A stretch of 64,000 bases of DNA from Podospora pseudoanserina (taxonomy: Eukaryota > Ascomycota > Sordariomycetes > Sordariales > Podosporaceae), in the NCBI RefSeq assembly GCF_035222485.1, contig NC_085920.1, positions 7,736,001 through 7,800,000 on the forward strand, given 5' to 3'. Of the stretch, positions 1 through 11,594 are shown in pieces (the stretch's first letter is position 1; every line of letters starts with the position of its first letter). Position numbers and translations under genes: made by a program. A model generated the notes under the pieces. It searched no databases. It was not told the DNA's origin and saw only the letters and a program-made list of their open reading frames with translations.

Positions 1-2
1 TT

Positions 3-404
3 GCCCTGAATGAGTCAACCCTGTACCTGGAACCTGAGATCACCATCCGCTTCACACTCGGTGATATACTAGCTCTTGGACCGTCCAGCGAGCCAGGTAT
101 CCGAAGCATTGTTCAGCAACTGAAGGATGCTGGTCGACTTCTCAGCAGTTCTTTTGGGCTCTACATGGGGAGGCCTGACTGGAAGCTTCCCAGCAAAATG
201 GTTCTCGGGGGCTACGAAAAGTCCTTGATCAACGAGGGGTTTATCATGTTTGATGTGATGGACAAGCCCGAGAGCGTTGGAGAAGACTATCTTTTCCGAA
301 TTTCCTTGAAGGACGTCAGGCTGGGTTGTTACGACTGGAAAGGTCATGTCTTTGACTGGGCCACTACGGAGAGTCCGAACACAAGTGCTGAAGCGTATAT
401 TTGA
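3..404 (+). CDS. Aspartic-protease-like protein, 3' fragment cut by window edge
   Basis: The frame is open from base 3 to a stop at 404, giving about 133 residues with no start in the window. The stretch KMVLGGYEKSLI, followed by FDV and a hydrophobic LFRISLKDVRLG, resembles the part of fungal pepsin-like (A1) proteins that carries LVLGGYD. The usual second active-site region and C-terminal tail are not found downstream: the frame ends in YDWKGHVFDWATTES. A second plus-strand frame (346-531) opens just before this stop, so the gene may be frame-shifted near 330-350 and already decayed. The family assignment rests on the GGYEKS region alone. Confidence 0.4.
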   Translation, partial: ALNESTLYLEPEITIRFTLGDILALGPSSEPGIRSIVQQLKDAGRLLSSSFGLYMGRPDWKLPSKMVLGGYEKSLINEGFIMFDVMDKPESVGEDYLFRISLKDVRLGCYDWKGHVFDWATTESPNTSAEAYI

Positions 405-847
405 AGGGTCGTCCCGAATGGACCCATCCGCGGAACTGAGCGAGGCAGGCAACTTAGTCTTCTTATGGAGCGGTTTGAGTGGTACAGTCGTAGGGCTATT
501 AGTTGTATTCAGAACATCTGAATTTGACTGAACGTTTGTGAAGGTTTGTTGGCACCAGTAGAACCTGGATTGGTAGAGGTGAATGCGCCCTGCATCTGGC
601 TTCCAAAGTCCTTCGCTTTGCGCAACAGAAAATGAAGCACTCATCCCACCGATGGGATGAAAATGACGAGACATACCAGAGGAAAGAAAAGTAAGTCCAT
701 CTACAGCTTCCTATGTCCTACCATAAGGTAAATCCCACTTGAAATCCACAGGTCGCGGATCTATTCTGGAATTGGCATTCGGAAAGTCTATCCAGCTGTG
801 GTCTTGTCAGTTAATTAAATTGAAGCGAAAAAATCTACTACACTTAC

Positions 848-1806
848 CATGTACCATTTCGCTTGTCCTCGCTCATATTGCATGACGGCGTCAAGGTACC
901 AGTTAGGTTTGCAAAGGTTGTGCACAGCCCCATAGTTGTGACCACCGGCCAGAAGCATCGTGACGCGTTGGGTGGGCAATGGAATGTTGGGGGCGAGACC
1001 TGCCCAAACATGCTGTTAAGGTACGCAACCCTGGACAAGGCATGGTTTAGATTGAAATCTTTAGACATTTTGTCCTGAATTTTTCCTTCACTAGACGCCC
1101 ATAGGTTAGCATCTTGAATTTAGGCAATTAGAAAAAACATCGGTTGACAGAATTACTTACATGAACTTGCCCACTTCGGACGCTCCTCTGAGACATAAGC
1201 ATTGGCGACCCCTAGTTGGGCAGCCTTACCGCCAGCGCGACGTTTGTTAGGGCCCCGGCTGAGAATATGCTCACTTGTCCTGGATTCTCCCTCACGGCCC
1301 TGACCATAAACTTCCGCTACTGAGCCCTCTACGAAACTCACATTAGGGTAGCCATAATAACCTTTGGTGGTAAAAGCTTCCTTCGCCACCCTTCTTGGGT
1401 CACGAGAGGTGGGATCATTTCCCAATTTCTCATTTGTCGTGTTTTCTTTTGCAAACACCCCTTTCCACGGTAACTCACCATAGAGAAGCTCATAATTCTG
1501 GAAGGTATACGCTATTTGCAAAAGGGGGTAGTCAGACCCCTTGTAGACGGGAATGCAAGAAGACAAGGAGGCAATCTCGAGAGAGGCAAGAGCGTGGAGG
1601 CCGGTTTGGAGAGCCCAGGAGTTGGCTGTGTCGGAGGCTAGACCGAGGACGGTGTAGTTGTAGTATAGGGGAAGGAGCAAAGCGATGAAGGCAGTGGGAT
1701 TCCAATCGTTGTCGAGGATTATCTTTTTTTGGCTGGTGGTTGAGCCAGTGGGCAATAATGGCAAGCCTACAACGAGGAACAAGAACTGATAGCGGGGCTG
1801 CAGCAT
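848..1806 (-). pseudogene. Inosine/uridine-preferring nucleoside hydrolase-like, frameshifted
   Basis: The first exon (start at 1806) encodes a signal-peptide-like N terminus, then KKIILDNDWNP, LGLASDTANSWALQTGLHAL and LGNDPTS. These match fungal secreted nucleoside hydrolases of the IUNH family, which cleave the N-glycosidic bond of ribonucleosides using Ca2+ bound by N-terminal Asp residues. Near 1310 the coding frame changes. The family stretch NPGQVSIFSAGALTNVALAV is present, but in a different frame from the N-terminal half. A donor at 1160 (GTAAGT) and acceptor at 1000 could add a second exon (999-848, LLAGGHNYGAVHNLC) that ends at another GTAAGT donor. I do not recognise that second exon as part of the family. 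The frame change makes a functional enzyme unlikely, unless it is a sequence error. Confidence 0.6.
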
Positions 1807-3923
1807 CGTGACTGAAGACGAGATGAGTATGTGGTACCTTCGTCAAGTCAGGATAATTAAGATAAATACATCTTTTGGTGCAAAGAATATGTTGAGGGAA
1901 AGAAGTCAGGTGGTGAGATATTTCTTGTCGTGAGACGATAAGCACGAGTGCGATGCTGATCTGCATACAAGAGCGTGATAAGCATTCCTTCGGGGAATAA
2001 TAAGGTAATCAAGAGAAGAACGACGAGAGTGTGATGACGAGTAGGCTTGAAAGAAGAAATGCTTATCTGGGCTGAGCTGCAGATGGCTGAGTCAGTTTTC
2101 CTGCTGCTTGTGATTCTCTTGCATATGCATGGGGACCGGGCCTAAGTGATCACCTTCGATAGCACACCATGATGGTCAGCGACGCTAAACACAGAATGCA
2201 ATGCTATTAGTCTATCCAAATGTCTATGCTACTACTCCTCAAGAACTGGTCCTATGTTAAAAGGCCGGTCTTTTCTGAAGATGTAAATCTCGCCAATCAG
2301 GACAGCACAGCCCACGCTTATCACGATCGCAATGATAGAAAGACTTACCCGCGCAAAGTTAAGCCGCCTGACGTGAATATGCTTCTTGGCCAGGATATTA
2401 CGCTAGAGTAACCCGGCGATATAGGCGCTGATAGTTATGCGGAAAGCCCCGTAAATTCACGCCAAGGGCTATGCTGTAGATCGTGGCGTAGTATGTTCGC
2501 TCGCTGAGGGGAATCCCCGCCCTGTTTGCTGCCGACTTCCTCTTCTGATTCACCGATGTGCTTAAAGGAGCCAAGTCCTAGATTTCAACCATGAGGCTCT
2601 GTCATCACCACCTGCATAACAACCACATACATTTCCCCGGATGGCGCCATCACCCCCCTCTTCTTTTTATTCCACCTTTTGCTGCCATTCCAGCCACTCT
2701 AAATCTGCCTTGATGCTTTGCTTCTCTTAGAGGAGCTTATTTTCGGGCACTGCAAGGACATGCCCGCGCTTCCGCCGCTTTCACACGCCTATGATCTTAT
2801 TGCCCGCAATACCACCGCCGTCGTTGTGCTACCAGCACTTGCAGCTGCAGTAACCACCCCTGCTTATGACTGAAGCTTTTAAACACCATGATCCAAGCTC
2901 GTAGAATCCACAGTCTAAGCTTTGACTATATCTTTCAAGCCAAAGTCAAATATCATCAGAAAGGTCGTCTCTCTCGGTAATCTTACCTCGGCATCAAAAC
3001 AGCGGCTAAAGTTTTCCCCACCAAAGTCAACTTCCTTCCAAGACAATGAGGGGTAAACCACTGTCATCACAGCTCATACAAATACAAGGGCCCTGATACA
3101 GGGTTTAGAGCTGCTAGTGGTCGCTAGTGTGATCCATTGAGCAGAGTCACTTGGCGTACCTGGGCTGCGAGGCAGTCAGCGAGAGTTTCTCCTTTTCTCG
3201 CTCTATGTGGCTACCAAGACACCTCAGTTCCTATAAGCAGCCAAAGAAGTCGTATGACAAATCTTCCCAGTCTACTTGTCCGAGGTGTCGAATAATGACA
3301 AAAGTCTCTACAAAGTTCACTCTGTTTTCTGAATCCAGAGATCTAATTCAACCTTTGCCAAGAATGATCCACAATACCTGTTTCCGTGAATTGGCTTGTC
3401 CTTGGGACTAGACTTATATTCAAGGGCTAGTTGTACAAGTCGCTCCATCCATGTCACTCCTTTCATTGGACTCCTCGGATTCAAAATCTTGGGTTCATGC
3501 TCGCCAAATCACAGTCACATCGCTCCAAGAGACTGGGCCGGAAACAATTCGATCAGCTAAACCGCTTTCACATTTAAGTTACCCTGTGAGCATTTCTAGC
3601 ATGGGTTGAGCTATCAAGAAAAAAAATTGGCATGGTTGCCCATCGAAATCTGGAGTCTAACCCCTCAGACTTCTTTGGTCTGCTCCCTTGCTCTAGTGTT
3701 CAACAGTTACATCGTTTTGAAGAAATGAGGCCAAGCTCACCAGAAATGCCAGCATGTTCGTCACCAAGCCTGGGTGATCCTGGCAGGCAGGTACACACAA
3801 TCCTGAGATCTACCTTCTGGAAGGGAACACCTATGTCTATAAAGTCTCAAAGACATCCCTCTCTCCAAACAACATGAAGCCTCATCCCCATCACTCCCAC
3901 CACACTCACCCACCCCCTTCACC
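1807..3923. other. Gene-free stretch
   Basis: About 2.1 kb with only short ORFs (for example 2220-2411 and 3151-3411) that show no family motif, splice pattern or codon bias I can support. It contains the likely promoter of the nucleoside-hydrolase relic (just above 1806) and, at its right end, a pyrimidine-rich leader before the secreted-protein gene at 3924. Confidence 0.5.
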
Positions 3924-4556
3924 ATGCGCCTCTCCACCCTCCTCCTCGCTTCCCTAACCAGCCTAGCCACCGCAAACTTCGACCTCTACCTAGGCCACCA
4001 AGTCTTCGGCGTCGATGGCGGCGCCCACTTCTTCCACGGCTGGTACATCTTCGACAACGACCCCAGCATCAACGACGTTCGTTCTTTCTCCCCTTTTCAT
4101 ATCCCACCTCTTTTCACAACTAACCACCCCCTCCTTTTAGGTCTTCGCCTACGGCCCCTACCTCTCCCAAGACGACGTCTCTGGCCGCACGACCGGCGTG
4201 CGATGTGTCGGCAGCGGCTGCTACGGCGGTGCCGCCACTGACATCAACGTCCTCGAGATGCATTTCAGCAACAATCCCCTTTACCACTGGAGTAAGTCCC
4301 CTTTCCCCTCCTCTTTTTCCCCTTTCACTTCATCCAGAAACCCCTGGCTGACAATATCCCCCCCAAAGCCATCTACAAAGACAGAGGCCACCCCTACAAA
4401 ATGTACGGCCTCGACGGCAGAACCTACGGGGAGTGCATCCTCTTTCCCGGTGTCAACTTCCACCATTCGAGGTTCGTCGAGACCCGGAGCGGCGTCCGCA
4501 AGTTTCGCTGTTTGACGCAGTTTACTGCTGCGCAGATCAGGGCTGCAGATAGGTAG
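3924..4556 (+). CDS. Small secreted Cys-containing protein, unknown
   Basis: Three exons (3924-4076, 4141-4291, 4369-4556) join in frame to give 163 residues. The first intron has an unusual GTTCGT donor; the second has GTAAGT. The protein starts with a clear signal peptide (MRLSTLLLASLTSLATA). The mature part has four cysteines (RCVGSGCYG, GECILF, FRCLTQF), suggesting two disulfides, and many aromatic residues and histidines (GAHFFHGWYIFDND). This is the profile of an extracellular small protein or candidate effector. I do not recognise a domain. Start choice is supported by the CACC ATG context and signal peptide. Confidence 0.7.
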
Positions 4557-4934
4557 GTAGGGAAATTTCTACCTCTCTACTAAGAGAGGGAGTGATGCTC
4601 TGGTGAATCCAAGCTTGGGAATACTACGGGTAGATAGTCATTGTTCCTAGAAATCAAATCAATGGCAGAGGCAAACATAGACTCCAACCTTAAAAGCTCT
4701 CACCACACTGTACCTTGGAGTCCCGCACGCTACACTTTACATTATTTCGATTACTACAGCTCAATCTAGCTCGATACCCGCATTTCACTCAATATCCAGG
4801 CCATCCAAGCTTCATATATATATTACACAAATATTTATATCTCATAACCAAAAGTCATTACAGCATAACCAAAAACTGCCTCCCACATTAATATGCAGCC
4901 CAAAGGAAGCTAGAACAAAGAAATCCGCAACCAA
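4557..4934. other. Intergenic between convergent genes
   Basis: AT-rich 3' flanks of two convergent genes. No coding signal seen. Confidence 0.5.
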
Positions 4935-5113
4935 TCACATATTCCAAAAAAGATCGCCTTCCAAACAAACGCCCATTATCCATAACTCTTCTTCAACTCG
5001 CTTCGCTTCGCTTGCTTGGTTCAAATGGTCGCTCAAGTCATCGTTGTCGTCGTAGCGCCAGGTATCCCGAGGAGGCTCAACAAGCGCCACCTCCCGTGGG
5101 CGAGCGTCGACGA

Positions 5114-5859
5114 TTACTGTGGGCGGACCCTGGATGTGAGAGAGGTGTCATATGACGTGGTTGTGCCATATGAAGTGGTGTCGTACGAGGTGGTCGTGTA
5201 GGACCGTGCCGGGGACTGCTCGCGAATCGTGGTTGTCTTGACCACCTCGACAGGAGGGGCTGGTGCGGGCGCGGGCTGGGCGTTGATGATGATAGGACCG
5301 TTACCGGCTGGGGCCGGTGGGTGTTGATGGTGGTAGTGCACGGCAGGGGGAGGAGCCGTGGTATGGTACTCGACAATCTCTATTCGACGTTCCTCAATGA
5401 TATCACCAGCGCTGGATCGCGGGGCTATAATCTCTAACTCGCCTGGGAATATTACTTTTTCGTCCGGGTAGGGGAGTAATGGGGCGGGCGTAGTCTTCTT
5501 GTAATTATCGCTCAGCTTCAGCAAGTCGTCAATACTTTATATTAAGCAGGGCGGCACCTAGATACTATGGTAAGCAGACGGATTTAGACTCTATATTTTG
5601 GGTATGTTAACGTACGGTCCTGTACCCAGACCGCAACCAAGACTTTTTTCTTCCAGTAGTTAAAGCTTTGGTGAGAAATTCTGCCATCTCGCAAAGCCCT
5701 GCGAAGCCTGTTGTTGATTTCATTGGCATGATCCTTCAGCACACGCTGCTCGTATTTCTTCTTAATCATACGAGATAGCTCCCATGATGATTTAACTGCA
5801 GTCACCAAGCCCGCAAGAGTGGCAGCAGATGCCAAGGAACTAGGAAGATATGACGCCAT
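5114..5859 (-). CDS. Unknown protein with basic N terminus and Pro/Thr/Tyr-rich tail
   Basis: Exon 5859-5612 joins exon 5534-5114 through a GTTAAC...AAAG intron of 77 nt, giving 222 residues. The N-terminal part (about residues 20-80) is helical and basic, with a short hydrophobic start and SWELSRMIKKKYEQRVLKDH. The middle is charged (IIEERRIEIVEYH). The tail is a low-complexity Pro/Ala then Thr/Ser/Tyr segment with near-repeats of TTSYDT. I do not recognise the family. An alternative splice (donor 5304, acceptor 5117) would replace the repeat tail with a different 60-residue C terminus ending at 4935, and the exon lengths then sum to a multiple of three. Which end is real cannot be decided here. 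Confidence 0.55.
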
Positions 5860-6933
5860 ATGCGAAAAAGTAAGGTGTTAGCTATGTAAAATGGAACTGT
5901 GGGTAAGTTGGGGAGTTAGTTAAGACCAGTAGCTGTTTTATATAAGGATTCGCCTGGACTTTTATTCACAAATGGTTCGAACTGAAATTGTTAATTTGGA
6001 CATTTCTGAAATCCAATATTAAGCTGACAGGGCCAGGGTGGCCTCGCTCGGTACCGAAACCCAGTCCCTCAACACACCCCACCCAAATCGGCAACGGATT
6101 TCCCTCGACCAGGAAGAACAGAGGAGAGGCAGAGATCGTCCAACAAAAATTTGAAACACCTTGATGGATGTGGATTGTTTATGTGAGGGCCATCTATCAT
6201 CCATATTCCCGGTGGTTAGCGGGGTCATTCAGGGATAAGTATCATTCAACAACGCCATGTCAGCTTTGACAAAGCAACGGAGTAAACAACCCCATAGTTT
6301 CTCAAATCGCCCGTGCCAAGAAGGGGGTGGATGACACGTCGGGAGTGGGCGCGGGCAGCAAACTCGCACGACAATGGAAACTGCCAATAGGCGAAAAAGC
6401 GTGATGAGTGCCTGTGATAATAGGGTTGTAGTTAATGGGGGTAAGGAGAAAAGCCATAAGTGGTTGGTGATGAGTATGCTTGGCCTGCAAGGATGGTTGA
6501 GCCTCACTGAAACATATTACAGCAGGCCCTCTCCAACGCTGCCTAGGCCTAGGAACCCGGTATATAGCTGTGATGCGCCATGATCAACAGGATTGCATGC
6601 TGTGCATAGAGCGATTACTAGAAAATAATAGCCGCAAGTTTATTGGAATGATCTGCTGTTAAATGCCACTGAACAGTGAAAAGGGGGCCGCCTTAACTCG
6701 CCGCAGACCCACCTTATAACTGCCAAGGATCCATTTGCCCCGAAGACGGTGCATCTGGCGGGCGAACTAAATGCCCCGTCCTTGACGGTTGAATCAAGGT
6801 CAACCATATCTGAATGGCTTCTGCCCCGCTAAGAAGATTAGATTAGATCCTGTAGAATACAAACATTACAAAAAATATACTAAACATTGTCGCCAATATA
6901 ACGGCCGAGCAGCAGATTCTTAAGATCAAGCTT
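5860..6933. other. Gene-free stretch
   Basis: About 1.1 kb. The minus-strand ORFs at 6019-6228 and 6229-6507 show no motif. The left end should hold the promoter of the minus-strand gene starting at 5859. Confidence 0.5.
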
Positions 6934-7719
6934 ATGCGTATCGCGCATGTGTACTATACCCATACCGATCTCGATAAAGCACGCGAGTTTTTAGCTAACT
7001 TCGGCTTTACAGTAACGGACGATAGAGGTAACAAAGTATACTACAAAGGTTACGGCACCGAGCCTTTCGTATACAGTACTACCAAAGGCGCGGAAAATGA
7101 GTTTAGTGGTGCCGGCTTCGTTGTTAAGTCTATGGCGGACTTAGAGTTAGCCGCTAAGACTCTTCCTAAGGCGACTCCCGTCCACGACTCGGATACGCCT
7201 AGTGGCGGCAAGCGTATAACATTTAGAGATCCTGTGGATGACTTCCCCTTTTACCTAGTGTATAGGAAAACCCCCGTCGAGAAGTCAGCGTACCTGCCCG
7301 AGCTAAAGTACAACTTTCCCGAGAATAAATACCGGGCCGTCAATAAGACATAGCGGTTCAAGAAGGCACTAGCGGCCGTCCATAAGTTGGGTTATGTCGG
7401 GTGCTGCGTGATTAACTTCGTTAAGTCGTTCGAGTTCTATACTACTCGGTTTAACCTTAAGCCCAGCGATATTATCCACGAGCCGAACGGAAAGGACGTG
7501 TCTACTTTCTTGTATCTGGATAGAGGGATAGAGTAGGTCGATCATTATACTTGGTTCTTCTTTAAGGGTTAGTATCCTTCCCTAAATCTCGTTAGTGGCA
7601 AAATATGTGACTGCCCATTGACTTTAGGACCTAAATATTTCGTCCACTACTTTAGTTTCGAGGTACACGATTTCGATGTCCAGTCGTTGGGCCAGGTTAC
7701 CGGGAACTTGGGCATCTGA
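6934..7719 (+). pseudogene. Extradiol (VOC) dioxygenase relic with three TAG stops
   Basis: One frame from 6934 to 7719 encodes a two-domain vicinal-oxygen-chelate dioxygenase of the biphenyl-diol or metapyrocatechase type. Seen: MRIAHVYYTHTDLDKAREF, YYKGYGTEPFVY, ADLELAAKTLP and GGKRITFRDPVDDFPFYLVY in the first domain; VHKLGYVGCC and KSFEFYTTRFNLKPSD in the second. The frame is cut by TAG at 7351-7353, 7534-7536 and 7570-7572. At the first two sites the family normally has Gln (NKT-Q-RF, E-Q-VDH), so CAG to TAG explains them. The C-terminal part is missing after SFEVHDFD. The segment is rich in TpA and poor in CpA, as expected after RIP. Such enzymes cleave catechol-type rings, so this may be a dead relative of the cluster gene at 56063. 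Confidence 0.8.
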
Positions 7720-8947
7720 GCTTCTGTTTGAACACATTTAAATTAGCTTCATCTTGTGGCGAAGACTTTTCATTGTTACTGGTGATTCGATTAATTTGAA
7801 GGCAGACTAAGTGATAGATATCACAGAGCGACAATCGCCTTGCCAGTGCTGTTTCTATGACGGAAGCGCAAGAAGTCGATCAACAAAAAGATAGGAAGGA
7901 GTTAAACACAAATGCAATACATTGAAAACAAAGACTTACCCATCTTTGCAGGCGTTGGTTTAATTCGTGGTGATGTCGACGCGGTAATTGGATGTTGCGA
8001 CCTCTTGTAGGTAGTCAAGCATGCGGCGTGTTTAGTGAAAATTCCAAAAGCAGATGGGGAATTTTGCAGTCAGAATTTGCTCTGGCCAGGAGGGTACACG
8101 TCACTCAATTTGGAAGGCCGTTTGGTGAGTTGAGACCCTCATCGTGGGAAGGGGCAGCCGGGCTCCTTCCTCATTACTGAGCTTTAACAATGATATTGTC
8201 CGACTGCCCGAATAACAGGCAGGAGGAGAAGAGGAAAGACATGATACAGTATATTTATGATACCTTTTTCTTGGGATATCTTGATGAAAACCGAAACTAA
8301 CGAGAGAATCATGAAGGGAATAATACAAGTCAGGGATTATGGTATAGGGTATCACATGGAGGTTTTAAGCTCTTAACCTTGACCCATTCATGACAGTGGG
8401 AGTAAGAAGTGAGGTTAACCCTGACTGTGACCTGCATCGCGACCATGAGTAATAACTCCGACTTCTCACTTGTGGTCACCCCAGAAAACGATAACATCCA
8501 GTGATCATGACAGAGGGCCTCCCTCTGTTGCTTGGAGTATAACGAGTAAAGCACTGTACTGTTAAGTTGACTCCACCAACATGGAACGCAAACGTAAGTC
8601 AATCAATCATTGGCTACTGCTTCGTTCCGTTGTCATTGCCACCCGTCGCGACAGCGTCCGCCTCTGGCCCCAATCGAAAGAGAACCAGCTGTTGTCAAAG
8701 CCTCCTCACTCATCCGATACCCGCAAGTTCATCTGCCTGATTTCCACCACATTTCTCTCACCTGGTCTGCCTTCGGGCACAGACTCCAGTTCTACCCCAG
8801 GCTGTGCCTGTGTTCCACGACTTCTTTCCACTCCCAACACCACCTCCTTGTGTTCCTGGCTCAACCTTTGCCCTCGAACCAGCAAAGTGAGAACGGTGGC
8901 AAGGCCAGCAAACGCGACATACTGTGCACTCGTCAGCTAAGTATTTC
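7720..8947. other. Gene-free stretch
   Basis: About 1.2 kb of 3' flank. Plus-strand ORFs at 8581-8940 and 8610-9158 are low-complexity shadows running into the transporter relic. No gene supported. Confidence 0.5.
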
Positions 8948-10574
8948 TCAAAGACCAATACCCAAAGATAGACCCACCATAATCCAAACCAACCTCAGCG
9001 ACTCAAAATACGCGGCCCTCACAACCATCTGTTCTTCCTCGACATGCAGCCCAATCCTCTCAATACTCCCAGCCGCCTCTCCACCCCTAAACCAACCCGC
9101 GATGTCCTCTCCCAATTTCTCAACCAACCCACCGTTCCTCCCATCCATCCCATTCTGAAAAATAACACCTCCCACGACAACCGACACCGCAGTCGCCATC
9201 GACCTCGCAAACCCCATCGCCGCAATCACCGCCGCCGTATCCAGCTCGCTCGCTGCCGCCTGAGCAGCCAGAATCGGGCCCTTAATGTTCAAACCCACCC
9301 CCACCCCAGCCAAAATCTCGTACCCGAACAACTTCCCGAGGTTGTCTCGCTCTTCAAAGTCGAGACTGACGAATAATCCAACCCCAATCATGAGGAACAC
9401 TTGCGCGGCGTACATGACAGGGAGATACCTCCCCGTCTTCTGGATAGCCACGCCAGTAAAAGCCGCCGACAGCGAGCATGACACGATCAATGGGACAAGG
9501 TGGACTCCTGATGTTAGCGCGTTGGCTCCGAGGACAGACTGGGAGTAGAGGGGGAGGTAGTAGGCCAGTCCAATGAAGACGAACGAGTCGAAGGAAAAAA
9601 CGCCGTACGCAGCGATAGTGGAGAGATTGGGGAATAGCCTTGCGGGGAATATGGGATTGGGTGCCAACTTCCACTCATTGATAAAGAAGAGGAGCAGACT
9701 CAGGACGCCAAAGACGATGAGGTTAATGACTGTAAGTGAGGACCAGGCCAGGACTACATTTCCAAAGTCGAGGGCGAGAAGGATCATGAGGGCGCTACCG
9801 ATAGTTAGAAGGGATCCGGACCAGTCGAGGGCTTTGAGTCCCGTCATGGTGGGGGTCTTGGGCGGTGATGAAAGGGGAAGGAAGAAGAGGATGGTGAGGA
9901 ACACCAGCAGGCCGATGGGAACTGTGGGCTTATTAGATTCCCGTTTTTTTGATAACGAAGAGAGAAAACTGACTATTGATCCAAAAGCACTACCTCCAGC
10001 TCAGCCTCGTGCTTAAAACACCACCGATCACCGGCCCGATCGCACTCCCCAACGCCCACACCCCGCTAGTTACCGCAAGATATAACCCCCTGTCCCTCAA
10101 GCTGAACGAGTCATAAATGATGACATTCACTATCATCCCTATCCCGCTCGCGCCGACACCTTGCCACGCTCTCCCGATGATTAACGAGTGTATATTCGGT
10201 GCTAGGGCACAGAGCAGGCTGGTAAAGAAGAATATAGCCTGCGACAAGAGTATGATGGGCTTGCGGCTAAATGTGTTAGAGACTGCGCCCGAGGTGGGTG
10301 TGCTGGCTGTATGGGCGAGGATGAAGGAGGAACCGATCCAGATGTAGCCTTATGGGGAGGCAAAGTCGGCCACGATCGAAGGAATAGAGGGGGTTAGGAT
10401 TGTCAAGTCGAGAGATGACAACAGGACGGAAAGGCAGAGCGGTGTTAGCAGGAGAGTGATGTCGCGTTTAGACCTGGAAGACTGAGGTGGGCTGTCATCT
10501 TGAGGTGTTCCATCGGGACTGGTGGGAAGCGGGATTGGTTTCATGGTTAGAAGTGATATTGGTGATAGGCTCAC
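8948..10574 (-). pseudogene. MFS transporter (DHA2-like, 14 TM type), two in-frame stops
   Basis: Reading down from 10574, one frame gives a major-facilitator drug/H+ antiporter. Seen: LDLTILTPSIPSIVADF (motif C region of TM1), GYIWIGSS, ASTPTSG, IIGRAWQGVGASGIG, GSAIGPVIGGVL, LSWR and IPIGLLVF. An intron of 52 nt (9973-9922) joins the two main blocks. The frame carries TAA at 10350-10352, where the family runs straight into GYIWIG, and TAG at 9990-9992, where the conserved WRWCFWIN has Trp (TGG to TAG). Both changes are RIP-type. The last helix ends abruptly (MVGLSLGIGL). The protein would have exported a small toxic compound across the plasma membrane. Confidence 0.8.
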
Positions 10575-10910
10575 GTGCGACCACGGTGATGGTTTGTGTC
10601 TGGGTTACCATCCTGGATATACAATATAGTCTGCGAGTCAAGAGAAATGATACATTGAATTCAAAGAGCAGAAAGCGTGGAAGTTGAGTGTGGGATGAAG
10701 TCAATATAAAGTTTTTGATTACGGAATGCTCGGAGGTACGTACCTCCGACACCCCTGTCGCCTTTGTCCGAAGAACACAAACCCAGCTGCCTGGTAGAGT
10801 ATTGGGTAGCAATGGGATCCGAGAGATCGCATATCGATGGCCGAGCACCAAAAAGTCCAAAGCACTTCATTGTTCAGTTTGGTGACTTCAAACTACCTCT
10901 GCTGACCAGA
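10575..10910. other. Intergenic
   Basis: Promoter side of the transporter relic and 3' flank of the DUF7704 gene. No further coding signal seen. Confidence 0.5.
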
Positions 10911-11594
10911 TCATATCGTCGAATGATTCTGCTCGTAACCAGCTCCAGCGTACTTTGTCTTCACCTTCTCCTCCCCATCTTTCAACCTCCCAAAAACATC
11001 AAACACCACACCCCACCTCACCAAGTTCAATAACGCCGACGCCAGTACCCCTCCCCAAACCAGATCGTTCCACTTCCCAAATTCCCAAAACGCTTCAGGT
11101 CCCAAACCCTTGTAGACGGACCAAATGTGGCCGTAATCCGCCAACGCGACCACGGTGCAGTACCCCTTTACCACGAATCTGTCCTTGCTGAAGCAGCAGA
11201 CGACAGCCAAGCCGGCGAGGAGGAGGAAGACGTTGATGAGCTGAAGGGTGACGATCTCGGCCTGCGGAGAGAAATCGGGGGGCTGGGTGGTCTTGCTGGT
11301 GTAGAGCAGGTCAGGCGGAAGTTGGCGGTTGAAGTAGCTGTAGGCGCCAAAGCTGATTATGGCGACGCGATAGGCTTCGAGGCTGTGTAATTTGTCAGTG
11401 GTTTGGGCTATAGAAGCGGTGGGGGGTTGGGTAACGAACAGCAGCAGAGGCTCAATCACGCGCCAAGGACGACGAGGGGGAAGGTTGGGAGGATTGAGCG
11501 TGTTATTTTTGTGGTGGGCGCTACGACGGTGAAAAATGTGAGATAGGGCAAACAGGGCGGCAGCGACAACGGAGAGAGCTGTTACATAAAACAC
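10911..11594 (-). CDS. DUF7704-type integral membrane protein
   Basis: A single-exon gene of 227 residues. The N-terminal segment is hydrophobic (FYVTALSVVAAALFALSHIF). The core matches the fungal DUF7704 pattern: IEPL near residue 48, FGAYSYF, then LQLINVFLLLAGLAVVCCF, VVKGYCTVVALADYGHIWSV, YKGLG, WNDLVWGG and NLVRWGVVFDVFG. Four to five transmembrane helices are likely. Function of the family is unknown. The ORF is intact, unlike its two left-hand neighbours. Confidence 0.75.
   Translation of the reverse strand: MFYVTALSVVAAALFALSHIFHRRSAHHKNNTLNPPNLPPRRPWRVIEPLLLFVTQPPTASIAQTTDKLHSLEAYRVAIISFGAYSYFNRQLPPDLLYTSKTTQPPDFSPQAEIVTLQLINVFLLLAGLAVVCCFSKDRFVVKGYCTVVALADYGHIWSVYKGLGPEAFWEFGKWNDLVWGGVLASALLNLVRWGVVFDVFGRLKDGEEKVKTKYAGAGYEQNHSTI

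Noticed and set aside
5016-5201. Plus-strand ORF with a Val-rich protein
   Set aside because: Complement of the Thr/Tyr repeat tail of the minus-strand gene.
8581-9548. Several plus-strand ORFs of 87-182 residues
   Set aside because: Low-complexity Ser/Pro shadows opposite the transporter relic.
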